19,127 bases of DNA from an uncultured Oscillospiraceae bacterium. GTDB lineage: Bacteria > Bacillota > Clostridia > Oscillospirales > Acutalibacteraceae. Of this stretch, positions 8,301 to 15,361 are shown piece by piece. The DNA lies in NCBI GenBank assembly GCA_900554525.1, contig USHL01000006.1:1-19127 (forward strand), written 5' to 3'. The translations under genes were made by a program, and so were the position numbers. Within the stretch, counting starts at the first letter, position 1. The number at the start of each line of letters is the position of its first letter. The notes below the pieces were generated by a model. It ran no database searches, was not told the origin of the DNA, and worked only from the letters and a program-made list of their open reading frames with translations.

Positions 8301-10920
8301 CCGTGCTCAGGTCGTAAAGTGAGCTTTCCTTGACATTCATCGTAATCGAAAAGCCCTTGCCGTCCTGCATAGCATCACCCGACGCCCCTATGGCGTCAAA
8401 GGTAAGCTGATTCTTGCCGAAGTGATAACCGGCATTTTCGTTACTGTCATGATACAGCATATTGTCCCTGCTGTAATCGTAGTAATTGACCGCATTTACA
8501 ACAAGACCGTCCTTAGAGCCGTTAAGTATGCCGAAGCTCCATACAGAATCTGCCGACGACTCAAATTTACCGGTATAGTCACGGTTGTTGTACGGACGCT
8601 CAAGCAGTGCGCCGTACTCACTGTCACCCGGATTATTGTAATCGTTGCCGCCCGAAAGAGCAACCTTATAGTTGCTGAGCGTAAATGCAACCTCGCCGCT
8701 GTTTGTACTGTAATACTGAAGCGTCAGCTTATCTCCCTTGGTGACTTCTTCTGTCACATTGAAAACGGTATCCGTGGCAAACTGCTGCCATCCCCCGTTA
8801 TCGGGATAAACGACTTCATCGTTTTTAAGCACCCTTGCATAAACTGTCTCATTGTGATTGCCGTTTGCGGTGAGGGTGGCCGTCCCGCTTTCGGGAACAT
8901 TGAAATCGAGCGACACGCCCGAATTTTTCTTTAGGCTGACCTTTACCCTGCCGCTTGAAGCGTCAAATATATATCCGCAGTTGTTCGCCTTGCTGCTGTG
9001 CACCGAATTTGACCAATCGGTACGGTAATTGTCGGCGGGGAGCACCTCGACCTCACCCTCGTTATAATTCATAACATTGAATGAGAATCGGTCGGCCAGC
9101 GGTTTGTATCCGCCGCTGCCGTCCGTGCGCTTGTAAAAATGATAGTTTTCCACAAGATAGGTGCCGTTGAAGCCCTTGTAATCATATACCTTGTCGGTGG
9201 AGGTGACTGCCGGACTGCCGAGAGAAACCTCTATGCGTCCGCCGCCGGCACTGTCCGAATCGAAATATGCCTCAAGCAGAATGCTTTCGTCCTTTTCAAG
9301 CTCGGCCTCAACCGCCGAAAGCTCGGCTGCCGGGTTGCGGTCGCCTTCGGTAACATCAAGGGTGTACCATCCGCCGCCCTCCGGCCACAGCACCGTCCGG
9401 CTCTTGTCGGCGCGCTGCCTTACCACGCGGTAATAAACCCTGCCGGCAGCAGACTCGTTGCCCTCGACGGCAAATGCGTGACCGAGATCGTAAATAGCGC
9501 TTTCCGGCGCGCGGAATTCAAGAGAAATACCGTAATTATTTGTGCCGTCATCGTTAAGCACCGCGGTTATCGCGCGTGCGGAAGTGCTGTTTGCGAATTT
9601 ATAGCTGACGCCGAACTTTCCGGTTAAGGTATCATTCTCCGCGTCAAATTCAGAACAGCTCTCATAAGTATCCTGCGCTGCCTCAAGGGTGTTGAGGTGC
9701 ATACCCTTCGCCGGGTCGGGTATATAGAGGTCGGCAGCGGTAATATCACCGTAAGCAGTATCTGTGACAACACCGAAAGCGCTCATATAAAGTATGCGGC
9801 TCGGGTCGTCGGGGGTTACGGTGATCGGTTTGCCGTAGCGTTTCACATAAAATTGATCATAAACAGAATAGTCGATTGCCGAATCCAGCGGCAGAAGGAC
9901 ATAGCCCTTAAAGCCGTGCGGTATAAAGATAGCTCCCGGATTTTTGGAGTTTTTAACCTCGCTCTTATTTCCGGCGGAATCAATCAATATAAAATAATCC
10001 TCGCAATTTTTATCATAGATAGCGAGTTTCTCGCCGGTTTTGCTGTTTTTGAGCGCAAAGTTGGTAAGCGGCGTATTGTTTCCGGGAGCTCCGCGGTCGA
10101 CGTTTGAGGTGTCGACCCAGAAAGCGAGCGCTGTTACGCCGTGCGAAGGTATTTTATCCGTATCAAGCACAAAATCGGCATAAAATCCGAGCGCCTGGTC
10201 AACAGCGTTGCTTTGCGCGGAATTTATAATAAAATCCAAAGCATAAGCCGTTCCGGTCGGCGAATCGGCATACTGTATGCCGTCATTGGAATTAAAGGCT
10301 CCCGAACGCGGAATTATTTTTGAAGTATCGTTGCCGTCATTGGCAACATAAAAGTTCGAGGATTCCTCAAGCGAAAGAGTAAAGATGACGGTGTCCGAAA
10401 CAGCCGAAAGCTTTCCGCCGTCCAATCCCAGCGCCTGCACCGCATAACGGCTCTCGGCAGTAAGGTCGGAATAATTAAAGCTTTTCTCGGTTGTTTTGTC
10501 GCTCCTTATAAATTCGTAAGCGCCGCTTTCGGCATTTACGGAATAAAGATTAAGCTGATATTCTTCCGCTGTCATCTCCGAAAAGCCGAGCGCCGCAGTA
10601 AGTTTACCGTCACCCGCGTCGGCAACCGTAACAGACGGAGCCTTGGCAACGGCTATGCTCTCAGGCACCAGCGTTACCGGCTGAGAAAAATCATCCGGAA
10701 CAGGGGTTGAAGAGGTCGGATTTTCGGAAAAATTCGCCGCGTTATAATACCACGGTCCCTCATTCGGCTTCTGGCCGGAGGTAAAACCGGAAAGCGGATA
10801 ATAGTTTTCGCCCGCCGCCGATGTTGTCAGCGTCAGAACTCCGGTCCAGACCGCACCTATAACCAGCACGGCACTGAGAGTCAGTGCCAGAACTCTTGAT
10901 TTTACAGAATGTCGGCTCAT
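5305..10920 (-). CDS. Giant secreted membrane-anchored repeat protein (putative glycan-binding scaffold)
   Basis: Seen: 1871 residues. Order: signal peptide (1 to about 36, ending TTSAAG); a Fn3-like domain (about 92-182); a jelly-roll-like domain (about 190-400) with ALAFWV, GYVLLPLD and FGVVTD; seven divergent repeats (about 425-1718); a Gly/Ser/Pro-rich linker (1774-1816); a hydrophobic segment (about 1828-1853); and a Lys-rich tail. Each repeat contains a GISLEF-like strand, an N-G-x-x-(I/V)-W-P-E turn, a V-x-x-G-D strand and often LGSPAV at the end. The key Pro falls at 513, 706, 897, 1079, 1263, 1467 and 1661. No catalytic motif was recognised. Inference: the repeats are beta-sandwich binding modules that recognise a polysaccharide near the cell surface. 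The ATG overlaps the stop codon of the upstream gene (ATGA), with AAAGGA as ribosome binding site, so translation is probably coupled. It could alternatively be an adhesin or a structural surface protein. Confidence 0.88.
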   Translation of the reverse strand: MSRHSVKSRVLALTLSAVLVIGAVWTGVLTLTTSAAGENYYPLSGFTSGQKPNEGPWYYNAANFSENPTSSTPVPDDFSQPVTLVPESIAVAKAPSVTVADAGDGKLTAALGFSEMTAEEYQLNLYSVNAESGAYEFIRSDKTTEKSFNYSDLTAESRYAVQALGLDGGKLSAVSDTVIFTLSLEESSNFYVANDGNDTSKIIPRSGAFNSNDGIQYADSPTGTAYALDFIINSAQSNAVDQALGFYADFVLDTDKIPSHGVTALAFWVDTSNVDRGAPGNNTPLTNFALKNSKTGEKLAIYDKNCEDYFILIDSAGNKSEVKNSKNPGAIFIPHGFKGYVLLPLDSAIDYSVYDQFYVKRYGKPITVTPDDPSRILYMSAFGVVTDTAYGDITAADLYIPDPAKGMHLNTLEAAQDTYESCSEFDAENDTLTGKFGVSYKFANSTSARAITAVLNDDGTNNYGISLEFRAPESAIYDLGHAFAVEGNESAAGRVYYRVVRQRADKSRTVLWPEGGGWYTLDVTEGDRNPAAELSAVEAELEKDESILLEAYFDSDSAGGGRIEVSLGSPAVTSTDKVYDYKGFNGTYLVENYHFYKRTDGSGGYKPLADRFSFNVMNYNEGEVEVLPADNYRTDWSNSVHSSKANNCGYIFDASSGRVKVSLKKNSGVSLDFNVPESGTATLTANGNHNETVYARVLKNDEVVYPDNGGWQQFATDTVFNVTEEVTKGDKLTLQYYSTNSGEVAFTLSNYKVALSGGNDYNNPGDSEYGALLERPYNNRDYTGKFESSADSVWSFGILNGSKDGLVVNAVNYYDYSRDNMLYHDSNENAGYHFGKNQLTFDAIGASGDAMQDGKGFSITMNVKESSLYDLSTALNIISGNGNVKFRIKKNGNKIWPEESEWYTLTTAVGTGNIPAIESAAVAGDTFVIEGMAVTAGRNDAVTIGLGSPAVRKIDNKVAEPEGYKLIYSPSDYLPVIDKDYSGSFVQGGARWTYSLADGSGNAVSADYYNSMDGFIGKSDGTAGIIFAENGLKAKFDGNNAVRLEFIAPGDGYATVNLPFAAADGVSYTVSNNGEQIYPESGTAPADGTVPEIKSVKMSEGSKLYITLYCDSAKEADLGLVSVAYTTEHDNEAEVGETSFEALYASPYGTDEYNGDYFPAEGLWNFNTIDADGNSEHTNYYSSDEGRHLYNTEHGNAGYYFGEDALTAELTVKDGKAYGISLEFVSPEDELFDFTTDFTLEGDSSVSAKLRMRAMINGEVIWPTDGSEWSETEAKGGETVKFPAFEADVNANDKVVIEAYAAEINGADSLKIRLGNPTYSKSKAETAETPDATARVYTSQNYNPFGDLSYNGAYTPAEGRFNYEMIDATDPDNIIVMKANNYNSSSKLISNTNANNVGFYVGVANSVGNSEVSHYNGKNYGTSLRFVSPVSGEVLISGAYYVNSVAVLPEGAAVKFRVMINGETKFPAEGGWMEMTDEMRSSGFGGITTEVEMGDEIVYQCYVDTDVNCKISVLVNKPSIVVVTSTSAPKDAYNASNDFSSTYQISPFWSYEYSMSAENIEYKQAESYTENYWMAAGLKQYTTIDPDTGVKTTKSEKLGVGKGDLWVCNSLDGSNPGIAAWRFDVPETGAYTFTSAKKLNTNYAGGTMLARITVNGNKVWPENADWLEINKDANIDFGRFETELYEGDIVRFEASMVKGDIPNYTDNKVFWTPVISKGSLAGEESVDIYYGLNEAELAFFKGIEVDAANNDAAQFDEDFEANTALAEQIKNQRPDNGGTGNGSGSNSGGNWGGTYIPGTDGTPGTPGYWLPGGTGDKVIRRTIITYGWPVWAVVLITVGSVVAAGGAVTLIILKKKGIIGKKKIAAPKGGQ
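5362..5439 (-). other. C-terminal transmembrane anchor of the giant repeat protein
   Basis: This segment encodes residues about 1828-1853, an uninterrupted hydrophobic stretch (WPVWAVVLITVGSVV and onward) followed by KKKGIIGKKK. The 18-residue, strongly basic tail fits a stop-transfer anchor with the repeats outside the cell. A nearby LPGGTG (residues 1810-1815) resembles but does not match the sortase motif LPXTG. Confidence 0.8.
5767..9648 (-). repeat. Seven tandem protein-level repeats (~190 residues each)
   Basis: Repeat units, by approximate residues of the giant protein: 425-575, 580-755, 770-955, 965-1125, 1140-1320, 1335-1523 and 1535-1718. The aligned W/Y/F-P turn recurs at intervals of 193, 191, 182, 184, 204 and 194 residues. 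The units are strongly divergent; I see no long near-identical DNA copies, so the array looks old or under diversifying pressure. Unit 4 is the most degenerate at the turn (IYPESGTA, no following Trp). Unit 7 ends F-W-T-P-V-I, closest to the D-x-x-x-W-D-P-x-I ending I recall from related modules in other Firmicutes glycan-active proteins. Confidence 0.85.
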
Positions 10921-13748
10921 AGCTTTTCCTTTCTTTCTTGAAATAGTATTTTATACCGGGCTTTGCCCGTATCGTAGAATCTCGGCCAGTCATCATGATT
11001 CATATCGATCACTCTGAGATCCATAATAAGCTCGTTTATGCCGTTCCAAAGCTCTATTGAACCTCGGTCTATCTCGACGTCGATTGTATAACGGTCGTCA
11101 TAAATTTTTGAAACCGCCCTCAATTTGCCGAAATCATAGTCGGTATACGGATAATCAAACTTGACGTTGGCGCTTACCTCATTAACGTATACGCCCTCCT
11201 CGCGCCCGGCCTGATCAGCCGGAACAATGCTGAAATGACGGTAAGGAACCGTATCGTCAAGGCTTTTGTAAAGTCTTATCCAGACTCCGTCGCTGTCGAT
11301 ATTGTTCCTGCGCACATTTTTGGTGCAGACAATCGTATCGTCAAATATCTCAAAATGACAGTAAAGCTTCTTGTCATCTATCGTAAAGCGGGCGTTGGCG
11401 TCGAGCCTCCGTGTTTTTCCCGTTCCGAACAACTCCGGACCGGTATATCTCTCGCCCGTCGTCATCATCAGGTCATAGCCCGCGATTATAATGCTCTGCC
11501 CGTTTTCACCGCCTATAAATCGGAGCGGAATCACAGGGCTGTATTCCGCCTGCCTGCCGTCACATTCAACCGCCGCCTGCAAAACAGGCTTGCTGTCCGC
11601 GCCGCACTCGGCGATTTCCAAAGGCATTGTTACCGTCTGACCGGCTGCCGCACGGACGGTAAACTCGCTTTCCGCGAGTCGCAGACCGTCCCGCTTAAAG
11701 CTCAGCCTGTATTCCTTCAGCTCAGACGAGCCGTTCTTTAGATTGAGCTTAATCACTCCGCCCGGCCGCAGAGGCTCTTGCACCTCGTCGAACCAAAGAG
11801 GAGAAAATACCGTTGCGGCCTGAAAAGCCTTATGTGCCGCCGTTTTTTTAAGGCTGACATAAACCCGTGCCTCACCTGTCGGAGCAGCCGGGGAACAGGT
11901 TACCTTCACCGTAAAATCTCTGGTCTGCCCGGCCGGTACCCTGACGCCTGTTTCCGCTCTCGAAACGGTTATATAGTCTGGAGCGGTCAGCACCGCCGTA
12001 TCCTCTAAAAATTCTTCGCTGAAATTATGTACCCTGACGCGGTATTCACGGGTCTCGCCCGGCATAAACCGCGAGGAGGTATAGGCGTCGGCAAAGGGCT
12101 TTGTGTCGCCTATTCCCAAAATCACCTTGGGCGGCATCGGCCTCGGCTTTACCGTTTTGGTTTTAAATACGGTTTTATCGTGAAGCCTTGAAACAATTTC
12201 CTCCGAAATGCCGCTTATATAAACCGGGCTTTCTCCTATTTCTATTACGCCGTCGCTCTGAATCGGATTACCCATTATATCGCGGACTGCCAGTCTTTCG
12301 CTGTCCGTATACTTAAGCGTATAGCTGAACTTTTCCCGCACCGTGCCGTCGGCCTCGGTGCCGCTGAGATCCAGCGCCAGATTCTTTTCCTTTTCACAGC
12401 TTCGCGAATAATATACCGGCCTCCAGACCGCGGCGGTAAGACTTCCGTCCTTTTGTCTGAAAACCTTGAAATAAACTCCCGGAGTATCCTCAAGGTCGCC
12501 GATATATTCCGCGCCGTCGACCTCGCGTATAAGCTGGCAGAGCGCCATCATAGCAGGCCACGGTGCGGGACCGTCCTTTTCCTGTATTCCGAAGCCGTCA
12601 TACCACGGTCCGTTAAACCACAGCACCTTGGCAACGCCGTAGGAAATAAACACAAGCCAGCTTCTCACCAGATAATCGCACTGCGCCTCAAGCGTCACAA
12701 GCTCGCCGGGCGAATAGCTTTCGCACTTTTTCTGGTCGTACATTGCCGGATATCCCTGTTCGGTGCAGCAGACCGGCATATCGATATTGTTCCGCTTCAT
12801 CCAGTCGGCAATATCGGCAAGCCGCTTTGTCGACCAGTAGCTGTCCCCGCCCTCCGGGCGCTGCGGAAATGAATAGGCATGCAGGGCAATAAAGGTTATG
12901 TAATCGTACATGCCCTGTTCATAAAGCACCTGCATCTTATTCTTATCCACTCCGGCGGCTCCGCTTCCCGAATGCCAGGCCGTCGGGTCTGCCTCAAGCC
13001 TTGCAAGTCCGGTGGATTTAACCCATTCGGCAAGCGCGCCGAGGTCACGCTCCTCCCAGTGCTCGTTTCCATGCTCGATAAGACGGGAAACATCGCCGTA
13101 CTGTTTCATATAATAATAAGCCGTGTTTCTTTTATAATGCGCATGACGCTGAGGGGCGAACATATCATTGCCCTGCAGCTGCACCTGCGAATACATTCCG
13201 CATTCCTCAAGCTGACGGCGGAATTTGATGGTGGTGTCCTTGCCCGGGTTGCGTATAAACCGAACTCCGACGCGCTCGTAAAGCGGCATATCTCTCTCCG
13301 GATTCCAGAAGTTGCAGCTCACACCGAATACCGATTCAAAGCCCGAGCGCTCGTGACGGGTCGTAACGCCTATACCGGTGCTTCCTGTGATTTTTCCGGC
13401 GCGCCCCGCGGATATGTCGGGTTTCTCCTCCGTTTTTTCCGCGTCCGGTCCTCCGAACGAATCTCTCTCTGTATGCTTTTCTCCCGTGCAGGCTTCGGCA
13501 GAAATTCTGAAACTGTAATAGCCGAGTCCCTCGAGCGGCAGTATGTACTCGGCCGCAGCCATCCCGCCGGCATCCGCCGTCACCGTTCTGTCATCTTCAA
13601 AAACCGTTCTTCCGTTATAATCCGATACGGAGGCGGTGAGGAAAATAACAGTATTTCCTATGCAGCCGGTCAGCTTTATATTTATTTTCTTCTCCTCGTC
13701 ACGGTAAAAAATATAACCTCCGCGAGGATATACAAAGCTAATTTTCAT
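10917..13748 (-). CDS. Clan GH-A glycoside hydrolase-like protein with CBM9-like C-terminus, no signal peptide
   Basis: Seen: 943 residues from MKISFVYPRG. Order: an Ig-like N-domain (1 to about 95); a TIM-barrel-like region (about 125-410) with EHGNEHWEE (putative acid/base Glu229), ALHAYSFP (His290, Tyr292) and CCTEQGYPA (putative nucleophile Glu330), the two Glu being 101 residues apart; a beta-domain with DIMGN (490-494) and SPVYISG; two Ig-like domains (about 545-640 and 645-745); and a CBM9/DOMON-like domain (about 755-940) with DANARFTIDDKKLYCHFEIF and DSDGVWIRLY. Known: this Glu pair is the retaining clan GH-A arrangement, and CBM9-like domains bind sugars. The start is set by CGGAGAA ending 5 bases upstream; an upstream ATG at 13802 lacks such a site. 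Neither start gives a signal peptide. It leads the operon and overlaps the giant-protein start by ATGA. Substrate unknown. Confidence 0.85.
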   Translation of the reverse strand: MKISFVYPRGGYIFYRDEEKKINIKLTGCIGNTVIFLTASVSDYNGRTVFEDDRTVTADAGGMAAAEYILPLEGLGYYSFRISAEACTGEKHTERDSFGGPDAEKTEEKPDISAGRAGKITGSTGIGVTTRHERSGFESVFGVSCNFWNPERDMPLYERVGVRFIRNPGKDTTIKFRRQLEECGMYSQVQLQGNDMFAPQRHAHYKRNTAYYYMKQYGDVSRLIEHGNEHWEERDLGALAEWVKSTGLARLEADPTAWHSGSGAAGVDKNKMQVLYEQGMYDYITFIALHAYSFPQRPEGGDSYWSTKRLADIADWMKRNNIDMPVCCTEQGYPAMYDQKKCESYSPGELVTLEAQCDYLVRSWLVFISYGVAKVLWFNGPWYDGFGIQEKDGPAPWPAMMALCQLIREVDGAEYIGDLEDTPGVYFKVFRQKDGSLTAAVWRPVYYSRSCEKEKNLALDLSGTEADGTVREKFSYTLKYTDSERLAVRDIMGNPIQSDGVIEIGESPVYISGISEEIVSRLHDKTVFKTKTVKPRPMPPKVILGIGDTKPFADAYTSSRFMPGETREYRVRVHNFSEEFLEDTAVLTAPDYITVSRAETGVRVPAGQTRDFTVKVTCSPAAPTGEARVYVSLKKTAAHKAFQAATVFSPLWFDEVQEPLRPGGVIKLNLKNGSSELKEYRLSFKRDGLRLAESEFTVRAAAGQTVTMPLEIAECGADSKPVLQAAVECDGRQAEYSPVIPLRFIGGENGQSIIIAGYDLMMTTGERYTGPELFGTGKTRRLDANARFTIDDKKLYCHFEIFDDTIVCTKNVRRNNIDSDGVWIRLYKSLDDTVPYRHFSIVPADQAGREEGVYVNEVSANVKFDYPYTDYDFGKLRAVSKIYDDRYTIDVEIDRGSIELWNGINELIMDLRVIDMNHDDWPRFYDTGKARYKILFQERKEKL

Positions 13749-13813
13749 ATATATTCTCCGTTTCGTCAAAATACTTGGCCGCGGTTTAGTCATCTTACCC
13801 ATATCACACTCAT

Positions 13814-13819
13814 ATTATA
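13814..13819 (-). promoter_or_regulatory. Candidate -10 box for the surface glycan operon
   Basis: The minus strand carries a perfect TATAAT in AAGTATAATATG, 66 bases upstream of the first ATG of the operon and downstream of the preceding terminator. A second TATAAT lies at 13872-13877 in TAGTATAATTTG. Neither has a good -35 hexamer at 16-18 bases (TACCAT for the first at 17), so initiation may need an activator. The assignment rests on position and the -10 match only. Confidence 0.45.
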
Positions 13820-13904
13820 CTTAATTTTACGGCAAAATGGTATGCTTAATATTTTCTAAATTGTGAGACAAATTATACTAATATGTCCTTTTTTTAGTTT
13901 TTTC

Positions 13905-13938
13905 CCAAAAAAACACACGGTTTTTTTCACCGTGTGTT
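13905..13938 (-). terminator. Intrinsic terminator after the FAD-dependent oxidoreductase gene
   Basis: On the minus strand AACACACGG and CCGTGTGTT form a 9-bp perfect stem around a 9-base loop (TGAAAAAAA), followed directly by a run of T. It lies 69 bases after the stop codon of the oxidoreductase gene, and separates that gene from the surface glycan operon. Confidence 0.9.
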
Positions 13939-14006
13939 AAATTAATATGCAGTTTAAATAAATCAGCTGCCGATTATCTGCTCAATTCACCCGATTAAGG
14001 TTTATT

Positions 14007-15263
14007 TCAGATAAAAGCGCCGTTTCTTTTGAGCGCTTTCCTGATTTCCGAAATATCGGCGTCCCTCACTGCGCAGCCCGACTTAAAGGCTGCGGCCGCA
14101 GCCGTGCCCGCCGCCTGCCCCGTGGCGCAGCATATGGGCATTATCCTTATTGAAGCCTGCGCTTCGTGATCGCAGGATATGCAGCGTCCCGCCGCCAGCA
14201 GATTGTCGGCGTCCTTCACCGCAAGGCTGCGGTAAGGTATGGTATAGTATCCGCCGTCCGGGAAGAAATAATGTGAAGTTCCGCTGCCTTCCGGATTATG
14301 TATGTCTATATCATAGTTTCCGGCGGCTACCGAATCCTCAAATTTTTTCATTTCAACCAGCTCACTGCCGGTAAGGATATGTTCTCCGAGCACCATACGG
14401 CTTTCCCTCACCCCTATCGACGAAGCGGAGGCAACTATCTCGGCATTCCGGAAGCTGTGCAGATTGGTTTTAAGAAAATCAACCAGCTCCACCATTTGTT
14501 CTCTTGCCTCGGTCTCGGCGCGGCTCAGCTCAAACGGATCGGTGGGATTAAGCCTTACCACCCGCGTGGTATTAAAATGTATCATATTTTTAGCAATCAT
14601 TCTGAAAAGCAGAATATCCTCCCTCGGGTTTTTTATTTTGCCCTCGGCACGGTACTGCTTATAAAGCCGCTGCATTTCTTCCCGCTCTTCCTCAACTTCA
14701 TCACGGCAGACGTTAGCCACTCTGAAGCAAAGCGTCATCGGCTGGCAGAGATTGTCTCCCTCTCTTCCGAGCTGAAAACGGCAGCCCGCAAGGAACGACA
14801 GGTTCGCGTCCCCCGTAGCGTCTACAAAGCAGTCCGCCTCTGCCGTCATGCTGCCCGCGACGGTAGAAAAGACCACCCCGTAAAGACGCTTACCGTCCTT
14901 TAAAACTTCCGTCACAGCAGAATGGAAAAGCACGTCGACGCCCGCCTCGGCTGTAATCCGGTCAAGCACCACCTTCAGGTAATCCCCGCCGAAAGTATTG
15001 CCGCTGAGCTGTCCCAAAGCTTCGAGCCTGCCGCAGATTTCCTTAAATATACCCTGTACAAGATCAAGGCGCTCACTGCTTCCGTCCGGCTTTTTAACCT
15101 TGGTATAATAAGGCATAAAGGGAAGTACAAGACAGTTTGAGGCCGCCCCGCCAAGCGAACCCGACTGTTCTATGATGAGTACACGGCAGCCCTCACGCGC
15201 TGCCGCTACCGCCGCACCAACCCCGGCAAAGCCGCCGCCGACTACAATTATATCGTATTTCAT
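14007..15263 (-). CDS. FAD-dependent oxidoreductase (FAD_oxidored type)
   Basis: Seen: 418 residues. An N-terminal dinucleotide-binding motif VVGGGFAGVGAA (7-18) is followed by Glu32 for the ribose. Then come SGSLGGAASNC (34-44), a second FAD contact FVDATGDANLSF (146-157), IGVRESRMVLGEH (283-295) and the late FAD-binding LLAAGRCIS (355-363) with MPICCATGQAAG. Known: this pattern fits the FAD_oxidored group of flavoproteins, many members of which have unknown substrates and are often found near carbohydrate genes. No signal peptide; cytoplasmic. GGCGGGGA precedes the ATG, and a TATAAT lies 31 bases upstream of it. It is transcribed in the same direction as sigK but 98 bases away, and ends at its own terminator, so a separate transcript is likely. 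The reaction cannot be named from sequence alone; a role in oxidising or reducing a sugar or polyol is conjecture from location. Confidence 0.9.
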   Translation of the reverse strand: MKYDIIVVGGGFAGVGAAVAAAREGCRVLIIEQSGSLGGAASNCLVLPFMPYYTKVKKPDGSSERLDLVQGIFKEICGRLEALGQLSGNTFGGDYLKVVLDRITAEAGVDVLFHSAVTEVLKDGKRLYGVVFSTVAGSMTAEADCFVDATGDANLSFLAGCRFQLGREGDNLCQPMTLCFRVANVCRDEVEEEREEMQRLYKQYRAEGKIKNPREDILLFRMIAKNMIHFNTTRVVRLNPTDPFELSRAETEAREQMVELVDFLKTNLHSFRNAEIVASASSIGVRESRMVLGEHILTGSELVEMKKFEDSVAAGNYDIDIHNPEGSGTSHYFFPDGGYYTIPYRSLAVKDADNLLAAGRCISCDHEAQASIRIMPICCATGQAAGTAAAAAFKSGCAVRDADISEIRKALKRNGAFI

Positions 15264-15293
15264 TATATGTCCCCGCCTATTACAGTTTTATTA

Positions 15294-15299
15294 ATTATA
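15294..15299 (-). promoter_or_regulatory. Candidate -10 box for the FAD-dependent oxidoreductase gene
   Basis: A perfect TATAAT on the minus strand, 31 bases upstream of the ATG at 15263 and downstream of the sigK stop. The nearest -35-like hexamer, TTGTTA, is about 23 bases away, too far for a classical vegetative promoter. No terminator follows sigK, so read-through from sigK is also possible. Confidence 0.35.
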
Positions 15300-15361
15300 C
15301 ACTTGGACGGCGGCATGTGCTTTAACAAAAGAAGATATTTTTATTGAACAAAGGATACTTT

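Noticed and set aside
13749..13802. Earlier ATG starts (13802, 13793) for the first glycoside hydrolase
   Set aside because: No ribosome binding site precedes them and they add 15-18 basic residues with no signal peptide, while CGGAGAA stands before the ATG at 13748.
12879..13859. A 326-codon open frame on the plus strand that also extends into the gap upstream of the operon
   Set aside because: It lies opposite the first glycoside hydrolase gene, has Arg/His/Ile-rich shadow composition, no ribosome binding site and no recognisable motif.
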